NCBI RefSeq assembly: GCF_900101905.1
Contig: NZ_FNAJ01000002.1
Location: 806,001 to 870,000, forward strand
From: Myxococcus virescens
GTDB lineage: Bacteria > Myxococcota > Myxococcia > Myxococcales > Myxococcaceae
Reading direction: 5' to 3'
Length of the DNA: 64,000 nt
The first letter of the stretch is position 1. Every line of letters starts with the position of its first letter. The notes under the pieces are model-generated. The model did not search any database. It worked only from the letters and a program-made list of their open reading frames with translations, and was not told the DNA's origin. Positions 35,136 through 43,755 of the stretch are shown here, one piece after another. The position numbers were made by a program, and so were the translations under genes.

Positions 35136-36038
35136 TCAGTCGAGGAAGCGGCGTTCCCAGCGGCGCTGCGCTTCCGCCCCAAATCCGAGCAGGTGCTCCT
35201 CGCGATACATCCAAGGCTCCAGCGCACGGGCCAGTTCGCGATAGGCGGGGAGCCTGTCGCCCTGGTCCATATCCCCGGCTTCTGGCCGTTCCCCGAGCGT
35301 GACGACGGCACGACCGTCATCCAGGGCCTGCACCGTGGTCCCCGCCGCGCTCAGGCGAGTCTGGAGGCCCATGGCGCCGTTCAGTTCGTCCAGCACGGGC
35401 TGGCCCAGGAAGGTGAGCCAGGAAGGTCCTCGGAGTCGCGTGCCCAGCTTCCAGGAGAGCCCTCCCACGTCGATGATGTCGAGCCCCGGGTAACGGAAGC
35501 GCCACGCATCGGTTTGCTGCTCGACGCCCACGAGGTCGAGTTCCCCGTTGAAGGAGAGGCCCGCATGTCCGGAGCAGAAGGGGAGCGGCCGTGCCAGGTC
35601 GAGTGCGAGTTCGCGAATGCGTTGGGGGCCCCAGTCCTCCAGGCGTTCAGTGGGCAACCAGAATCCCAGCGCGGTGACAGCGCCTGGGGCTTCGGTGGCG
35701 GCGGTCTGGAGGTCCTTCCCGTGATACTCGAACGCGTGAATCGATTCCTCGTGGGGACCGCTCTGGAGCCGGACCACGGCCCAGTCATCGGCCTGAAGGT
35801 CGCTCCGGACGTGCTGCCAGCCCGACGCATCCAGCGGGTGCCAGTCCCCTTCTGAATCGGCATATCTGCCAAAGACGTCAGCGCCGACCGCCTCCCGAAA
35901 GGTCTCCAGGGCACGCAGGACATGCTGCGCCACGGCGGCATGCGGCCGATGCATGTAGAAGCAGATATTCAGTCCTTCCCGAAGTACGAGGTGCCCATTG
36001 CGGGCATGGACGCGAAGGCGAGGGTAGTGCTCGGTCAT
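35136..36038 (-). CDS. DUF3396 immunity protein (type VI TsiV-like)
   Basis: 300 residues from ATG 36038, overlapping the toxin stop by ATGA. No signal peptide. DUF3396 features: LREGLNICFYMHRPHAAVAQHVLRALETF at the start (quoted as LNICFYMHRPHAAVAQHV), FWLPTERLEDWGP, the CSGHAGLSFNGE motif (a Cys-Gly/Ser-His-Ala-Gly signature) and GLDIIDVGGLSWKLG. From memory, DUF3396 proteins include TsiV, the immunity partner of VRR-Nuc type VI effectors, and are frequent in myxobacteria. Here it directly follows a predicted PD-(D/E)XK nuclease lipoprotein, so cytoplasmic neutralisation of that toxin is the likely job. Confidence 0.78.
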   Translation of the reverse strand: MTEHYPRLRVHARNGHLVLREGLNICFYMHRPHAAVAQHVLRALETFREAVGADVFGRYADSEGDWHPLDASGWQHVRSDLQADDWAVVRLQSGPHEESIHAFEYHGKDLQTAATEAPGAVTALGFWLPTERLEDWGPQRIRELALDLARPLPFCSGHAGLSFNGELDLVGVEQQTDAWRFRYPGLDIIDVGGLSWKLGTRLRGPSWLTFLGQPVLDELNGAMGLQTRLSAAGTTVQALDDGRAVVTLGERPEAGDMDQGDRLPAYRELARALEPWMYREEHLLGFGAEAQRRWERRFLD

Positions 36039-36826
36039 GGCAGGACTCCCCACCGGGGAATGATGCGGAAGGCTCGCGCACCCACCGCCAGTTCGTACAT
36101 GAACTTCTGCGTTCGGCCCGCGTGTGGATGTCCTCTGGGGTAGACCCTCCACTTCGATGGGTCATCGCCCAGGCAGGGGAACTTGAAGTCGTACACGACG
36201 AGTGCCTGATGGGGGCTTCCCGCGTGAATGACGACATCGGGGATGAGCGAACCCTTCAGTTCGCTGCCGCGGCCCTGCTGCACGAGCGCCTGTACCGCTT
36301 TGTCGCTGAGTGTTTCCCAGGTCTGGGTTCGCGGATCGCGATGGTATCTCGGCTCCACGCTGAACCCTCCTGGGCGTTGCTTGCTCAGTTCCCGCCGGGC
36401 GCAGTCGAGCGCCATCCGGTGCATTTCGATTCCCAGCTTCATGGCCCAGGTGACGGGCTGGCCTTGGGCATCTCTGCCGACCTCCTCTCTGCATTCCTCC
36501 GAGGTAGGATTCCGGCCACCGAAGCGTTCGACCAGGATGGTCGAGCGGGCGTCCTCGGCACAACGCGCGAGGGCCTCTTCAATGGCATCCCGCTCCTCCG
36601 CCTTCAGCAGTCGCAGCGCCGCGTCGCCCGCGGTGCCAATGGAGGCCGCCACCCGCAGGGCCCGGGTGCCAGGGAGGACGGCCTCCTCGCCCGCCATTCG
36701 CGCGCACACCGCCGGATTCTGCCGGCACGCGCTGGTCGCTGAGTCGAAGCCGTAGCGCTCCGGCCGCGCCGCGCAACCGGCGACCAGGCCACTGACCACC
36801 AGCGCCATCCACGGACGTCGCGGCAT
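36035..36826 (-). CDS. Lipoprotein toxin with C-terminal PD-(D/E)XK (VRR-Nuc-like) nuclease domain
   Basis: 263 residues from ATG 36826, with GGGAGGGG just upstream; a more distal ATG adds only a polar leader. The signal ends LVAGC (Cys18), so this is a lipoprotein with Ala after the Cys, compatible with outer-membrane sorting. The middle (about 25-170) is helical with scattered Cys. The last 80 residues are nuclease-like: Pro196-Asp197 in SLIPDVVIHAG, then Asp213-x-Lys215 in VVYDFKFPC, then GRTQKFMYELAVGARAFRI with the Gln typical of VRR-Nuc. Immunity gene DUF3396 follows with a 4-base overlap. Lipidation of a DNA-cutting toxin parallels SitA proteins. Nuclease activity is inferred. Confidence 0.72.
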   Translation of the reverse strand: MPRRPWMALVVSGLVAGCAARPERYGFDSATSACRQNPAVCARMAGEEAVLPGTRALRVAASIGTAGDAALRLLKAEERDAIEEALARCAEDARSTILVERFGGRNPTSEECREEVGRDAQGQPVTWAMKLGIEMHRMALDCARRELSKQRPGGFSVEPRYHRDPRTQTWETLSDKAVQALVQQGRGSELKGSLIPDVVIHAGSPHQALVVYDFKFPCLGDDPSKWRVYPRGHPHAGRTQKFMYELAVGARAFRIIPRWGVLP

Positions 36827-36875
36827 GTCCCCTCCCGTGCAGGGCCATGGGGGCCGCGCACACACGGGGGACACG

Positions 36876-38009
36876 CTACCGCTTCCGCCGCCGGCCCATG
36901 AAGCTGGCGAAGCGCTCCGCGAGGCGGGCGACGGCCAGCCCCACGATGTCCAGCAGCCACTGCTGGAGCCCGGAGCGCGCGCAGTCCTCCAGGTACACCC
37001 GCCGCGAGCCGCGCAGGTGCTTGTCGAACCACCGCTGCGCCTGCGCCGCCACGCCGGGCTCCTCCACCTCCACCAGCGTCTCCAGATTCACCAGCGACAG
37101 CGGGTCCAGATTGAAGCTGCCCACCAGCAGCTTCCTTCCGTCCACCAGCGCCGCCTTCGCGTGCAGCGTGGAGTCGGTCCACTCGTGGATGCTCACCCCG
37201 GCGCGCAGGAAGTCGCGGTACAGCCGCATGGTCGCCGCGCGCGCGAACACCACGTCGCTGCGCCCGGCCAGCATCAGCCGCACCGCCACGCCTCGCCGCG
37301 AGGCGCGCTTGAGCGCCCGCATGAAGCCCTTGTCCGGCAGGAAGTACGCGTGCGCCAGCACCACCTCGTGCTCCGCGCCGTCAATCGCCTGGAGGTACCG
37401 CTTGCGCAGCCGGTGCCCACCCGCGAAGCCGGACAGGAACAGCCGCACCGCGCCCGACTCCAGCGCGGAGGCCCCCGCGTGCAGCGTGGCCCCCAGCTGG
37501 CGGCAGATGTCACCTCGCAGCTCCAGCGCCAGGTCGGCCCAGCCGGGCTGATCCCCATTCGCCGCGTACGCGTCCCCGATGTTGATGCCTCCCAGGAACG
37601 CCACCGAGTCATCGACGAGGAGAATCTTCCGGTGGTTGCGCCAGGAGCGGCCGGTGCACAGCGAGGTGAGCGGGTTGTACACGCGCACCTTCGCCCCCGC
37701 GGCCTCCAGCGTCTGCGTGAGGTGCCGGCTGGCGCCAATGCTGCCCCAGCCGTCCACCACCACCTTCACCGCGACGCCCCGGTGCGCCGCGGCCACCAGC
37801 GCTTCGAGGAACCTCGCGCCAATGCCATCCCGCTCGAAGGTGTAGACCTCCAGGTGCACCCGCACCTGCGCGGAGGCGATGGCCTCCAGCATCCGCGGGT
37901 ACGCCTCCGTCCCGCCGTCGAGCAGGGTGAAGCGCTCCTCACGGACCTCGTTGAGGGGAACGCGGACGCCAGGAGCGGTCAACGGCGGCGGTGAGGCTTC
38001 GGCGCGCAT
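36876..38009 (-). CDS. Phospholipase D-like / cardiolipin synthase family protein
   Basis: 377 residues. Two HxKxxxxD motifs: His126-Lys128 in NHRKILLVDD and His283-Lys285 in LHAKAALVDG, the paired catalytic sites of the PLD superfamily. Between them SFAYFLPD-like AHAYFLPDKGFMRAL; the C-terminal 40 residues hold an amphipathic or membrane-associated helix (GLQQWLLDIVGLAVARLAERF) and a basic tail RRRKR. No N-terminal membrane helices, so it resembles ClsB-type enzymes that form cardiolipin or other phospholipids at the inner membrane. It starts 80 bases from the small lipoprotein gene, on the same strand. Confidence 0.85.
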   Translation of the reverse strand: MRAEASPPPLTAPGVRVPLNEVREERFTLLDGGTEAYPRMLEAIASAQVRVHLEVYTFERDGIGARFLEALVAAAHRGVAVKVVVDGWGSIGASRHLTQTLEAAGAKVRVYNPLTSLCTGRSWRNHRKILLVDDSVAFLGGINIGDAYAANGDQPGWADLALELRGDICRQLGATLHAGASALESGAVRLFLSGFAGGHRLRKRYLQAIDGAEHEVVLAHAYFLPDKGFMRALKRASRRGVAVRLMLAGRSDVVFARAATMRLYRDFLRAGVSIHEWTDSTLHAKAALVDGRKLLVGSFNLDPLSLVNLETLVEVEEPGVAAQAQRWFDKHLRGSRRVYLEDCARSGLQQWLLDIVGLAVARLAERFASFMGRRRKR

Positions 38010-38089
38010 GAGCGCCTTCCACCCTACCGTTCCCAGCGTCTCGACGGGACAGCCTCACCGTGACATGGGGGCCGTCCCGCCGCGAGCCG

Positions 38090-38293
38090 TCATCGCCCGT
38101 CGTGCTTCCGCGCGCCCTTGCCCTTGCCCTTGTGCTTGCACTCGGTGCCGTCCCAGTACTGGCTCGGGTGGCAGTGCTTGCTGCTCCGCTTGGACTTCTT
38201 CGACTTGGGCGGACGCGAGTCGTAGTGGTGATGGTGGAAGCAGCCACTGAAGGTGAAGAGCGCGAGAACGGGGAGGAGGAGACGGGCTTTCAT
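38090..38293 (-). CDS. Tiny His/Lys-rich lipoprotein
   Basis: 67 residues from ATG 38293. A lipoprotein signal MKARLLLPVLALFTFSGC ends with Cys18, followed at once by a His cluster (FHHHHYD), a very basic stretch (KSKKSKRSSKH), a short Cys-containing middle (CHPSQYWDGTEC) and a Lys/Gly tail. Unknown function; the His cluster could bind metal and the basic part an anionic polymer such as DNA or lipopolysaccharide. The signal and composition convince me it is real in spite of its size. Confidence 0.65.
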   Translation of the reverse strand: MKARLLLPVLALFTFSGCFHHHHYDSRPPKSKKSKRSSKHCHPSQYWDGTECKHKGKGKGARKHDGR

Positions 38294-38392
38294 CGTGCGG
38301 GGCCAGGACATGAATGCTCGGACCCGGCCCGGCGGCGCGCGGCCACATTCCCCCCATCGACGCTGTGCGATTGCTTCGATAGCCTGCGCGCC

Positions 38393-39484
<1,092 letters not shown>

Positions 39485-39498
39485 GGCCGGCGGGTGGC

Positions 39499-39867
39499 TC
39501 AGGCCTGCTGCTTGGACTTGTCGTGCGTGACGGTGACGATGGTGCCGATGCCGCCGCGCACGAAGAAGTCGCCCACCACGGTGAGCTTGCGCGGCTGGAT
39601 GGCCTTGATGATGTCGTCCGCGATGGTGTTGGTGACCTTCTCGTGGAAGGCCCCCTCATTGCGGTACGCCCACATGTAGAGCTTGAGGCTCTTCAGCTCG
39701 ATGCAGCTCTGGTCCGGCACGTAGCTGATCTTGAAACGTGCGAAGTCCGGCTGACCGGTGAGCGGGCAGAGACAGGTGAACTCCGGGACGTCGAACACGA
39801 TTTCGTAGTCGCGATCGGCGGCGGGGTTGGGGAAGGTCTGAAGTTCCTTGGACGGCTGCGAGGGCAT
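39499..39867 (-). CDS. queF: NADPH-dependent preQ0 reductase QueF
   Basis: 122 residues from ATG 39867, the length of the short, single-domain QueF. It reduces 7-cyano-7-deazaguanine to preQ1 in queuosine synthesis. Signature pieces: [16 protein letters not shown] with the catalytic Cys region, and [20 protein letters not shown], the QueF box (E..SLK.Y...YRN....HE). Cytoplasmic. It converges with the kinase gene at 38393, 14 bases between stops. The divergent QueA-like gene is 7 kb away and not in the same unit. Confidence 0.95.
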   Translation of the reverse strand: MPSQPSKELQTFPNPAADRDYEIVFDVPEFTCLCPLTGQPDFARFKISYVPDQSCIELKSLKLYMWAYRNEGAFHEKVTNTIADDIIKAIQPRKLTVVGDFFVRGGIGTIVTVTHDKSKQQA

Positions 39868-40029
39868 GGCGCTGTCGTCTACCACACCAACGCCGCGTGT
39901 CATCCCTCCCTTCGATGTCCGCCTGCCAACGCGCCTGGCGCCCAGCAGGGGGGAATCCTGGGGAGGGCCCGGTTGCCGCGTGGGCAGGGGCCCATAATCA
40001 AGGGGAGCCTCTTCCCCCTGCCCGAGCAC

Positions 40030-41928
40030 ATGCCGCTTCCCTCCGACGTCGAAGATGCATTCTCGTGCCTGCCGCTGGCGCTGGTTCGCGTCGGTCCGGA
40101 CCTGCGCGTGCAGTGGTGCGAGGAAGGATTCGCCCACAAGACGGGCGTGGCGCTGCACGCCGGTGGCGACCTGCGGGACGCCCTGGAGCGCACCCGGAGT
40201 CTGGACGCCCTGGAGCGCGCCATCCGGGACGGTGCGTCCCACACCGGCCACGTCATCACCCGCGCGCTGCGTCAGGTCCGGGTGCAGGTGAAGCCCGCCT
40301 CGGCGGGCGAGGCAGCGGGCGTCTGGTTGGTGGTGGAGCCCTCGGGCGTGGACGACGAGGGGGCCTTCTCCCAGGCGGTGCAGGAGATTGCCCGTTCGGT
40401 GGGGGAGACGCTGGAGGTGGACAGCGTCTGCGCCGCCGCCGTGGTGGCCCTGGTCCGCTGCGCGCACGTGCGCCGCGCCGAGGTCTTCCTCTGCGAAGAG
40501 GAGGGCGGGAGCCTGCGCCGGGTGGCGGTGTCGGACCTGGCCGGCTCGGAGTCCCCCGAGGCGACCTTCGACTCTCAGTCGGACCCGTTCCGGCAGGCGC
40601 TGGCGCTGCGTCAGGCGCAGCTGGGCATCCAGCGGGGCTACGGGGATTCCATGGGCTCCATCTTCGCCGCGGTGCCGCTGTGCGCGCCGCGCCGGACGGT
40701 GGGCCTGCTGCTGCTCTACAAGGAACAGGGCACGTCCTTCTCCGTGCGGGAGCTGGACTTGTGGAGCGCCGCGGCGAACCAGCTGGCGGTGGCGGTGGAG
40801 AACGCGCGCCTGCTGCGCGAGGCCAAGGCGGCGCTCCAGGTGCGCGAGGAGTTCATCTCCATCGCCAGCCACGAGCTGAAGACGCCGCTCACGCCGCTGA
40901 AGCTGGGCCTCTTCACCATGGAGCGGCGCCTGTCGTCGGGCCAGCCGGTGGACCTGGCCACGGTGCTCAAGTCCAAGCGACAGGTGGACCGGCTGGTGGG
41001 GCTGGTGGATGACCTGCTGGACGCGTCGCGCCTGGACGCGGGAAGGCTGGCGCTGGACCTGGCGCCGCTGGAGGTGGGGCAACTGGTGGCGGAGGTGGTG
41101 GACCACTTCCGCGCGGCCTTCGAGCGGCCCTTCGCCGTGGAGGTGCCCCGCGAGCGCGTCTGGGTGCGCGGGGACCGGGACAGGCTGGAGCAGGTGCTGG
41201 TGAACCTGTTGGAGAACGCGCACAAGTACAGCGCGCCGGAAGAGCCCATCGCCGTGACGGTGGAGCGCTCCCAGGGCGAGGCGCGCATCCACGTCCAGGA
41301 CCACGGCATCGGCATCCCAGGCGCGGACCAGTCGCAGGTGTTCCAGCGCTTCTATCGGGCGCGCAACGTGTCGCACCGCAACTTCGGCGGACTGGGGCTG
41401 GGCCTCTTCATCAGCCACTCCATCGCCCGGCTTCACGGCGGCGCGCTGTCGATGCGCAGCGCGGAAGGGAAGGGCAGCACCTTCTCGCTGAGCCTGCCCC
41501 GCATGGCGCCGCACGACGTGAGGCGGCTGCCCCACCGGCTGTTGCTGCTGGACGAGGACCAGACCCAGGAGGCCGCGGCGGAGCAGGTGCTGCTCTCCGA
41601 GGGCTTCGAGGTGCTGACGGCGCGCGACGGGGCCGAGGCGCTGCGGCGAGCCACGCACCTGCCGGTGGACCTCATCGTCCTGTCCACCAGCGCCACGCAG
41701 GGACAGACGAGCGTCTTCCTGGAGACCTTCGCCACGCTGCCTCGCGCGCGGCCGGTGCCCATCCTGCTGGCTGGGGACGAGCGCCCCTGGTGGGCGCATG
41801 AGGGCACGTCGTTGTGTACGCGGCCCTACCGGCCCGAGGACCTGGTGACTCGGGTGCGCAACGCGCTCTCCGTGGAGCGGCGGTCCACGGCCGAGGCGCC
41901 GCTGGACCTGCTCAGCTCCCGGACGTGA
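40030..41928 (+). CDS. Hybrid histidine kinase: PAS-like, GAF, kinase core, receiver without Asp
   Basis: 632 residues from ATG 40030. No membrane segment. A short PAS-like region (about 1-95), a GAF domain (about 115-265), then a complete kinase: His281 in [15 protein letters not shown]-box in [16 protein letters not shown] and GLGLGLFIS. The C-terminal receiver-like domain begins [10 protein letters not shown] but has Ser552 in [10 protein letters not shown] where the phospho-Asp should be, and Arg instead of Lys in CTRPYRPED. The kinase must therefore pass phosphate to a separate receiver, and the last domain is probably regulatory. Its 3' end overlaps the opposite-strand deacetylase gene by 17 bases. 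Confidence 0.9.
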   Translation: MPLPSDVEDAFSCLPLALVRVGPDLRVQWCEEGFAHKTGVALHAGGDLRDALERTRSLDALERAIRDGASHTGHVITRALRQVRVQVKPASAGEAAGVWLVVEPSGVDDEGAFSQAVQEIARSVGETLEVDSVCAAAVVALVRCAHVRRAEVFLCEEEGGSLRRVAVSDLAGSESPEATFDSQSDPFRQALALRQAQLGIQRGYGDSMGSIFAAVPLCAPRRTVGLLLLYKEQGTSFSVRELDLWSAAANQLAVAVENARLLREAKAALQVREEFISIASHELKTPLTPLKLGLFTMERRLSSGQPVDLATVLKSKRQVDRLVGLVDDLLDASRLDAGRLALDLAPLEVGQLVAEVVDHFRAAFERPFAVEVPRERVWVRGDRDRLEQVLVNLLENAHKYSAPEEPIAVTVERSQGEARIHVQDHGIGIPGADQSQVFQRFYRARNVSHRNFGGLGLGLFISHSIARLHGGALSMRSAEGKGSTFSLSLPRMAPHDVRRLPHRLLLLDEDQTQEAAAEQVLLSEGFEVLTARDGAEALRRATHLPVDLIVLSTSATQGQTSVFLETFATLPRARPVPILLAGDERPWWAHEGTSLCTRPYRPEDLVTRVRNALSVERRSTAEAPLDLLSSRT

Positions 41929-42661
41929 GCACGCGGAAGTCCACCGGGACGATTCCCGCCTGGGCCAGGAGCTCGCGCGCCTGGGGGTGGAGGAAGGTCT
42001 CCAGCTCGACCTCCCGCTGGGCCGCGTAGCCACTCTTCAGCGTTTCGGGCCGGTAGCCCGGGTGGCACATCAGCTCGATGACGCCGTCCTGGGGCAGGGC
42101 GGCGAGCTCCGAGGCGAAGCGCTCCAGCGTCCAGTATGCCTCCGCGCCCGCGTCCCCCACGAAGTGCGCGTTGGTGGCGACGCCCTGGGCCCGCAGCGTG
42201 CGCCGCATCTCCGCGTCGATGGAGCGCACCGGGACGCCCACGCTCCGCGCCGCCCGCGCCAGGCCCTCCAGGACCCCCGCGTGCAGGTGCAGGTGCTTGT
42301 GCACGTCCACGTGCGTGGCCGGCTGGCCCAGCAGGCCCGCGAGCCGTGCGAGCTGGGCGAAGGCCTCCGCCTCCACCACGTCCGCCGGCAGGCTGCCCGC
42401 GCGCGCCTCCACGAAGCCGCCGTCCTCGCCGAGCAGCTCGCGCGGGAAGCCGCTCCACACGGGTGTGCCCCGGGCGAGGTTGAGGTGCAGGCCGATGGAG
42501 AGTCCCCGGGCCTCGCGCGCGGCGGCCTCGGAGAAGGGCGTGTTCACCATGAAGGTGGCCGACGAGACGACGCCCTCGCGCATGGAGCGGAGGATGCCGC
42601 GCGTGACGGCCGGGTCGTAGCCCAGGTCGTCGGCGTTGATGATGAGGGCGCGTGACGGCAT
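41912..42661 (-). CDS. ChbG/HpnK (YdjC-type) carbohydrate deacetylase
   Basis: 249 residues from ATG 42661. Motifs of the family: [16 protein letters not shown] (the metal-binding NADDxG), [24 protein letters not shown] (the HxxxH ligands) and [10 protein letters not shown] near the C-terminus. These enzymes remove N-acetyl groups from chito-oligosaccharides or hopanoid-linked N-acetylglucosamine; the substrate here is not determined. Cytoplasmic. The next gene upstream on the strand is a secreted esterase, 24 bases away, so the two may form an operon. Confidence 0.88.
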   Translation of the reverse strand: MPSRALIINADDLGYDPAVTRGILRSMREGVVSSATFMVNTPFSEAAAREARGLSIGLHLNLARGTPVWSGFPRELLGEDGGFVEARAGSLPADVVEAEAFAQLARLAGLLGQPATHVDVHKHLHLHAGVLEGLARAARSVGVPVRSIDAEMRRTLRAQGVATNAHFVGDAGAEAYWTLERFASELAALPQDGVIELMCHPGYRPETLKSGYAAQREVELETFLHPQARELLAQAGIVPVDFRVLTSGS

Positions 42662-42685
42662 GGCGGGGTTCTCCTCGCGGTGGGC

Positions 42686-43708
42686 TCAGGGCCGGGGGCG
42701 TGTCTGGAAGAACTTCCACGCTTCCCGCGTGGCGTCCAGGTGGGGTGTGCCGCCGTGGTTGAAGTCCGTGAAGCCGGGCCAGGTGTGCTGGCCACCCTGC
42801 ACCGTGCACAGGGACGCGGTGGCGGACTCCGGGCTGCACCCGGTGGCGGCGGTGCAGGTGCTGTCGCCCTGCTGGTATGTCTCCACGGTGGGGCCCGTGC
42901 AGCCGTTGCGCTCGGCCCAGCGGCGCACGGACTCCTCGGCGGACGGGTAGGTGCCGCCGAAGGGACCCAGGTTGCTGCCACCCTGGTAGCGGATGACCGG
43001 GTCGGCGGTGCCGTGCATGTGCAGCACCGGCACGGGGCGCGACGGGTTGCACGGCGTGGCGCCCTCCATGCCCGCCACGGGGGCGATGGCGGCGAAGCGG
43101 CTCGCGCGCTGGCAGGCCAGTTGGTACGAGAAGAAGCCGCCGTTGGAGAAGCCCGTGGCGAAGGTCCGGCGCGTGTCCACGCACACGCGCGTGTCCAGGT
43201 CCGCCAGCAGCGTGTCCACGAAGCCCACGTCATCGACCTTGGCCGTCCAGGCGGGGCCGCAGCACGCGCCCGCGTTCCACCCCCGGTAGGTGCCGTCAGT
43301 CCCCTGGTGATTGATTTCGGAAGCGCCGAGACCCCGGGGATACACGGCGAGGAAGCCCTCCGTGTCGGCCAGCGTGGACAGACGCATCAGCCCCTCCATC
43401 TCCACCTCGTTGGAGCCGAGGCCATGGAAGGCCACCACGGCGGCGGTGGGCCGGGTGGCGTCGTAGCCCGGGGGGACGTGGACGCGGTAGTGGCGGGTGC
43501 GCCCGTCGTGCTCCACCGTCCAGTCGTAGGTGCCGGGCCCTACCGTGAGGCCGGTGCAGGCCGTGCGCTCCGGCACCGTGGGCTCCTCACCCGTGGGAGG
43601 GACGATGCCGGCATCCTCCGTGGGCCGGCGGGAAGTGTCCGAGGACGAGCACGCCGTGGTACCAGCGAGCAGGACTCCGAGGGCGAGGCGAGTTCTGCGA
43701 AAGCGCAT
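42686..43708 (-). CDS. Lipoprotein esterase, LpqC/polyhydroxybutyrate depolymerase-like
   Basis: 340 residues from ATG 43708, which opens with a lipoprotein signal ending GTTAC (Cys20). After a Ser/Thr/Pro linker comes an alpha/beta-hydrolase of the LpqC type: YRVHVPPGYD, VAFHGLGSNE, the nucleophile in GFSNGGFFS, PVLHMHGTADPVIRYQGG with the acidic residue, and QGGQHTWPG with the His. Related proteins cleave polyhydroxybutyrate or feruloyl esters outside the cytoplasm. Several Cys (ACTGL, GACCGP, CVDT, CQRAS, PCNP, GCTGP, TCTAATGC, LCTV) suggest disulfides. In line with the ChbG-like gene downstream. Confidence 0.85.
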   Translation of the reverse strand: MRFRRTRLALGVLLAGTTACSSSDTSRRPTEDAGIVPPTGEEPTVPERTACTGLTVGPGTYDWTVEHDGRTRHYRVHVPPGYDATRPTAAVVAFHGLGSNEVEMEGLMRLSTLADTEGFLAVYPRGLGASEINHQGTDGTYRGWNAGACCGPAWTAKVDDVGFVDTLLADLDTRVCVDTRRTFATGFSNGGFFSYQLACQRASRFAAIAPVAGMEGATPCNPSRPVPVLHMHGTADPVIRYQGGSNLGPFGGTYPSAEESVRRWAERNGCTGPTVETYQQGDSTCTAATGCSPESATASLCTVQGGQHTWPGFTDFNHGGTPHLDATREAWKFFQTRPRP

Positions 43709-43755
43709 GGCCTCGAAGTTAATGGGCCGGAGCCGTGACGCACGAAGTGTCGGCG

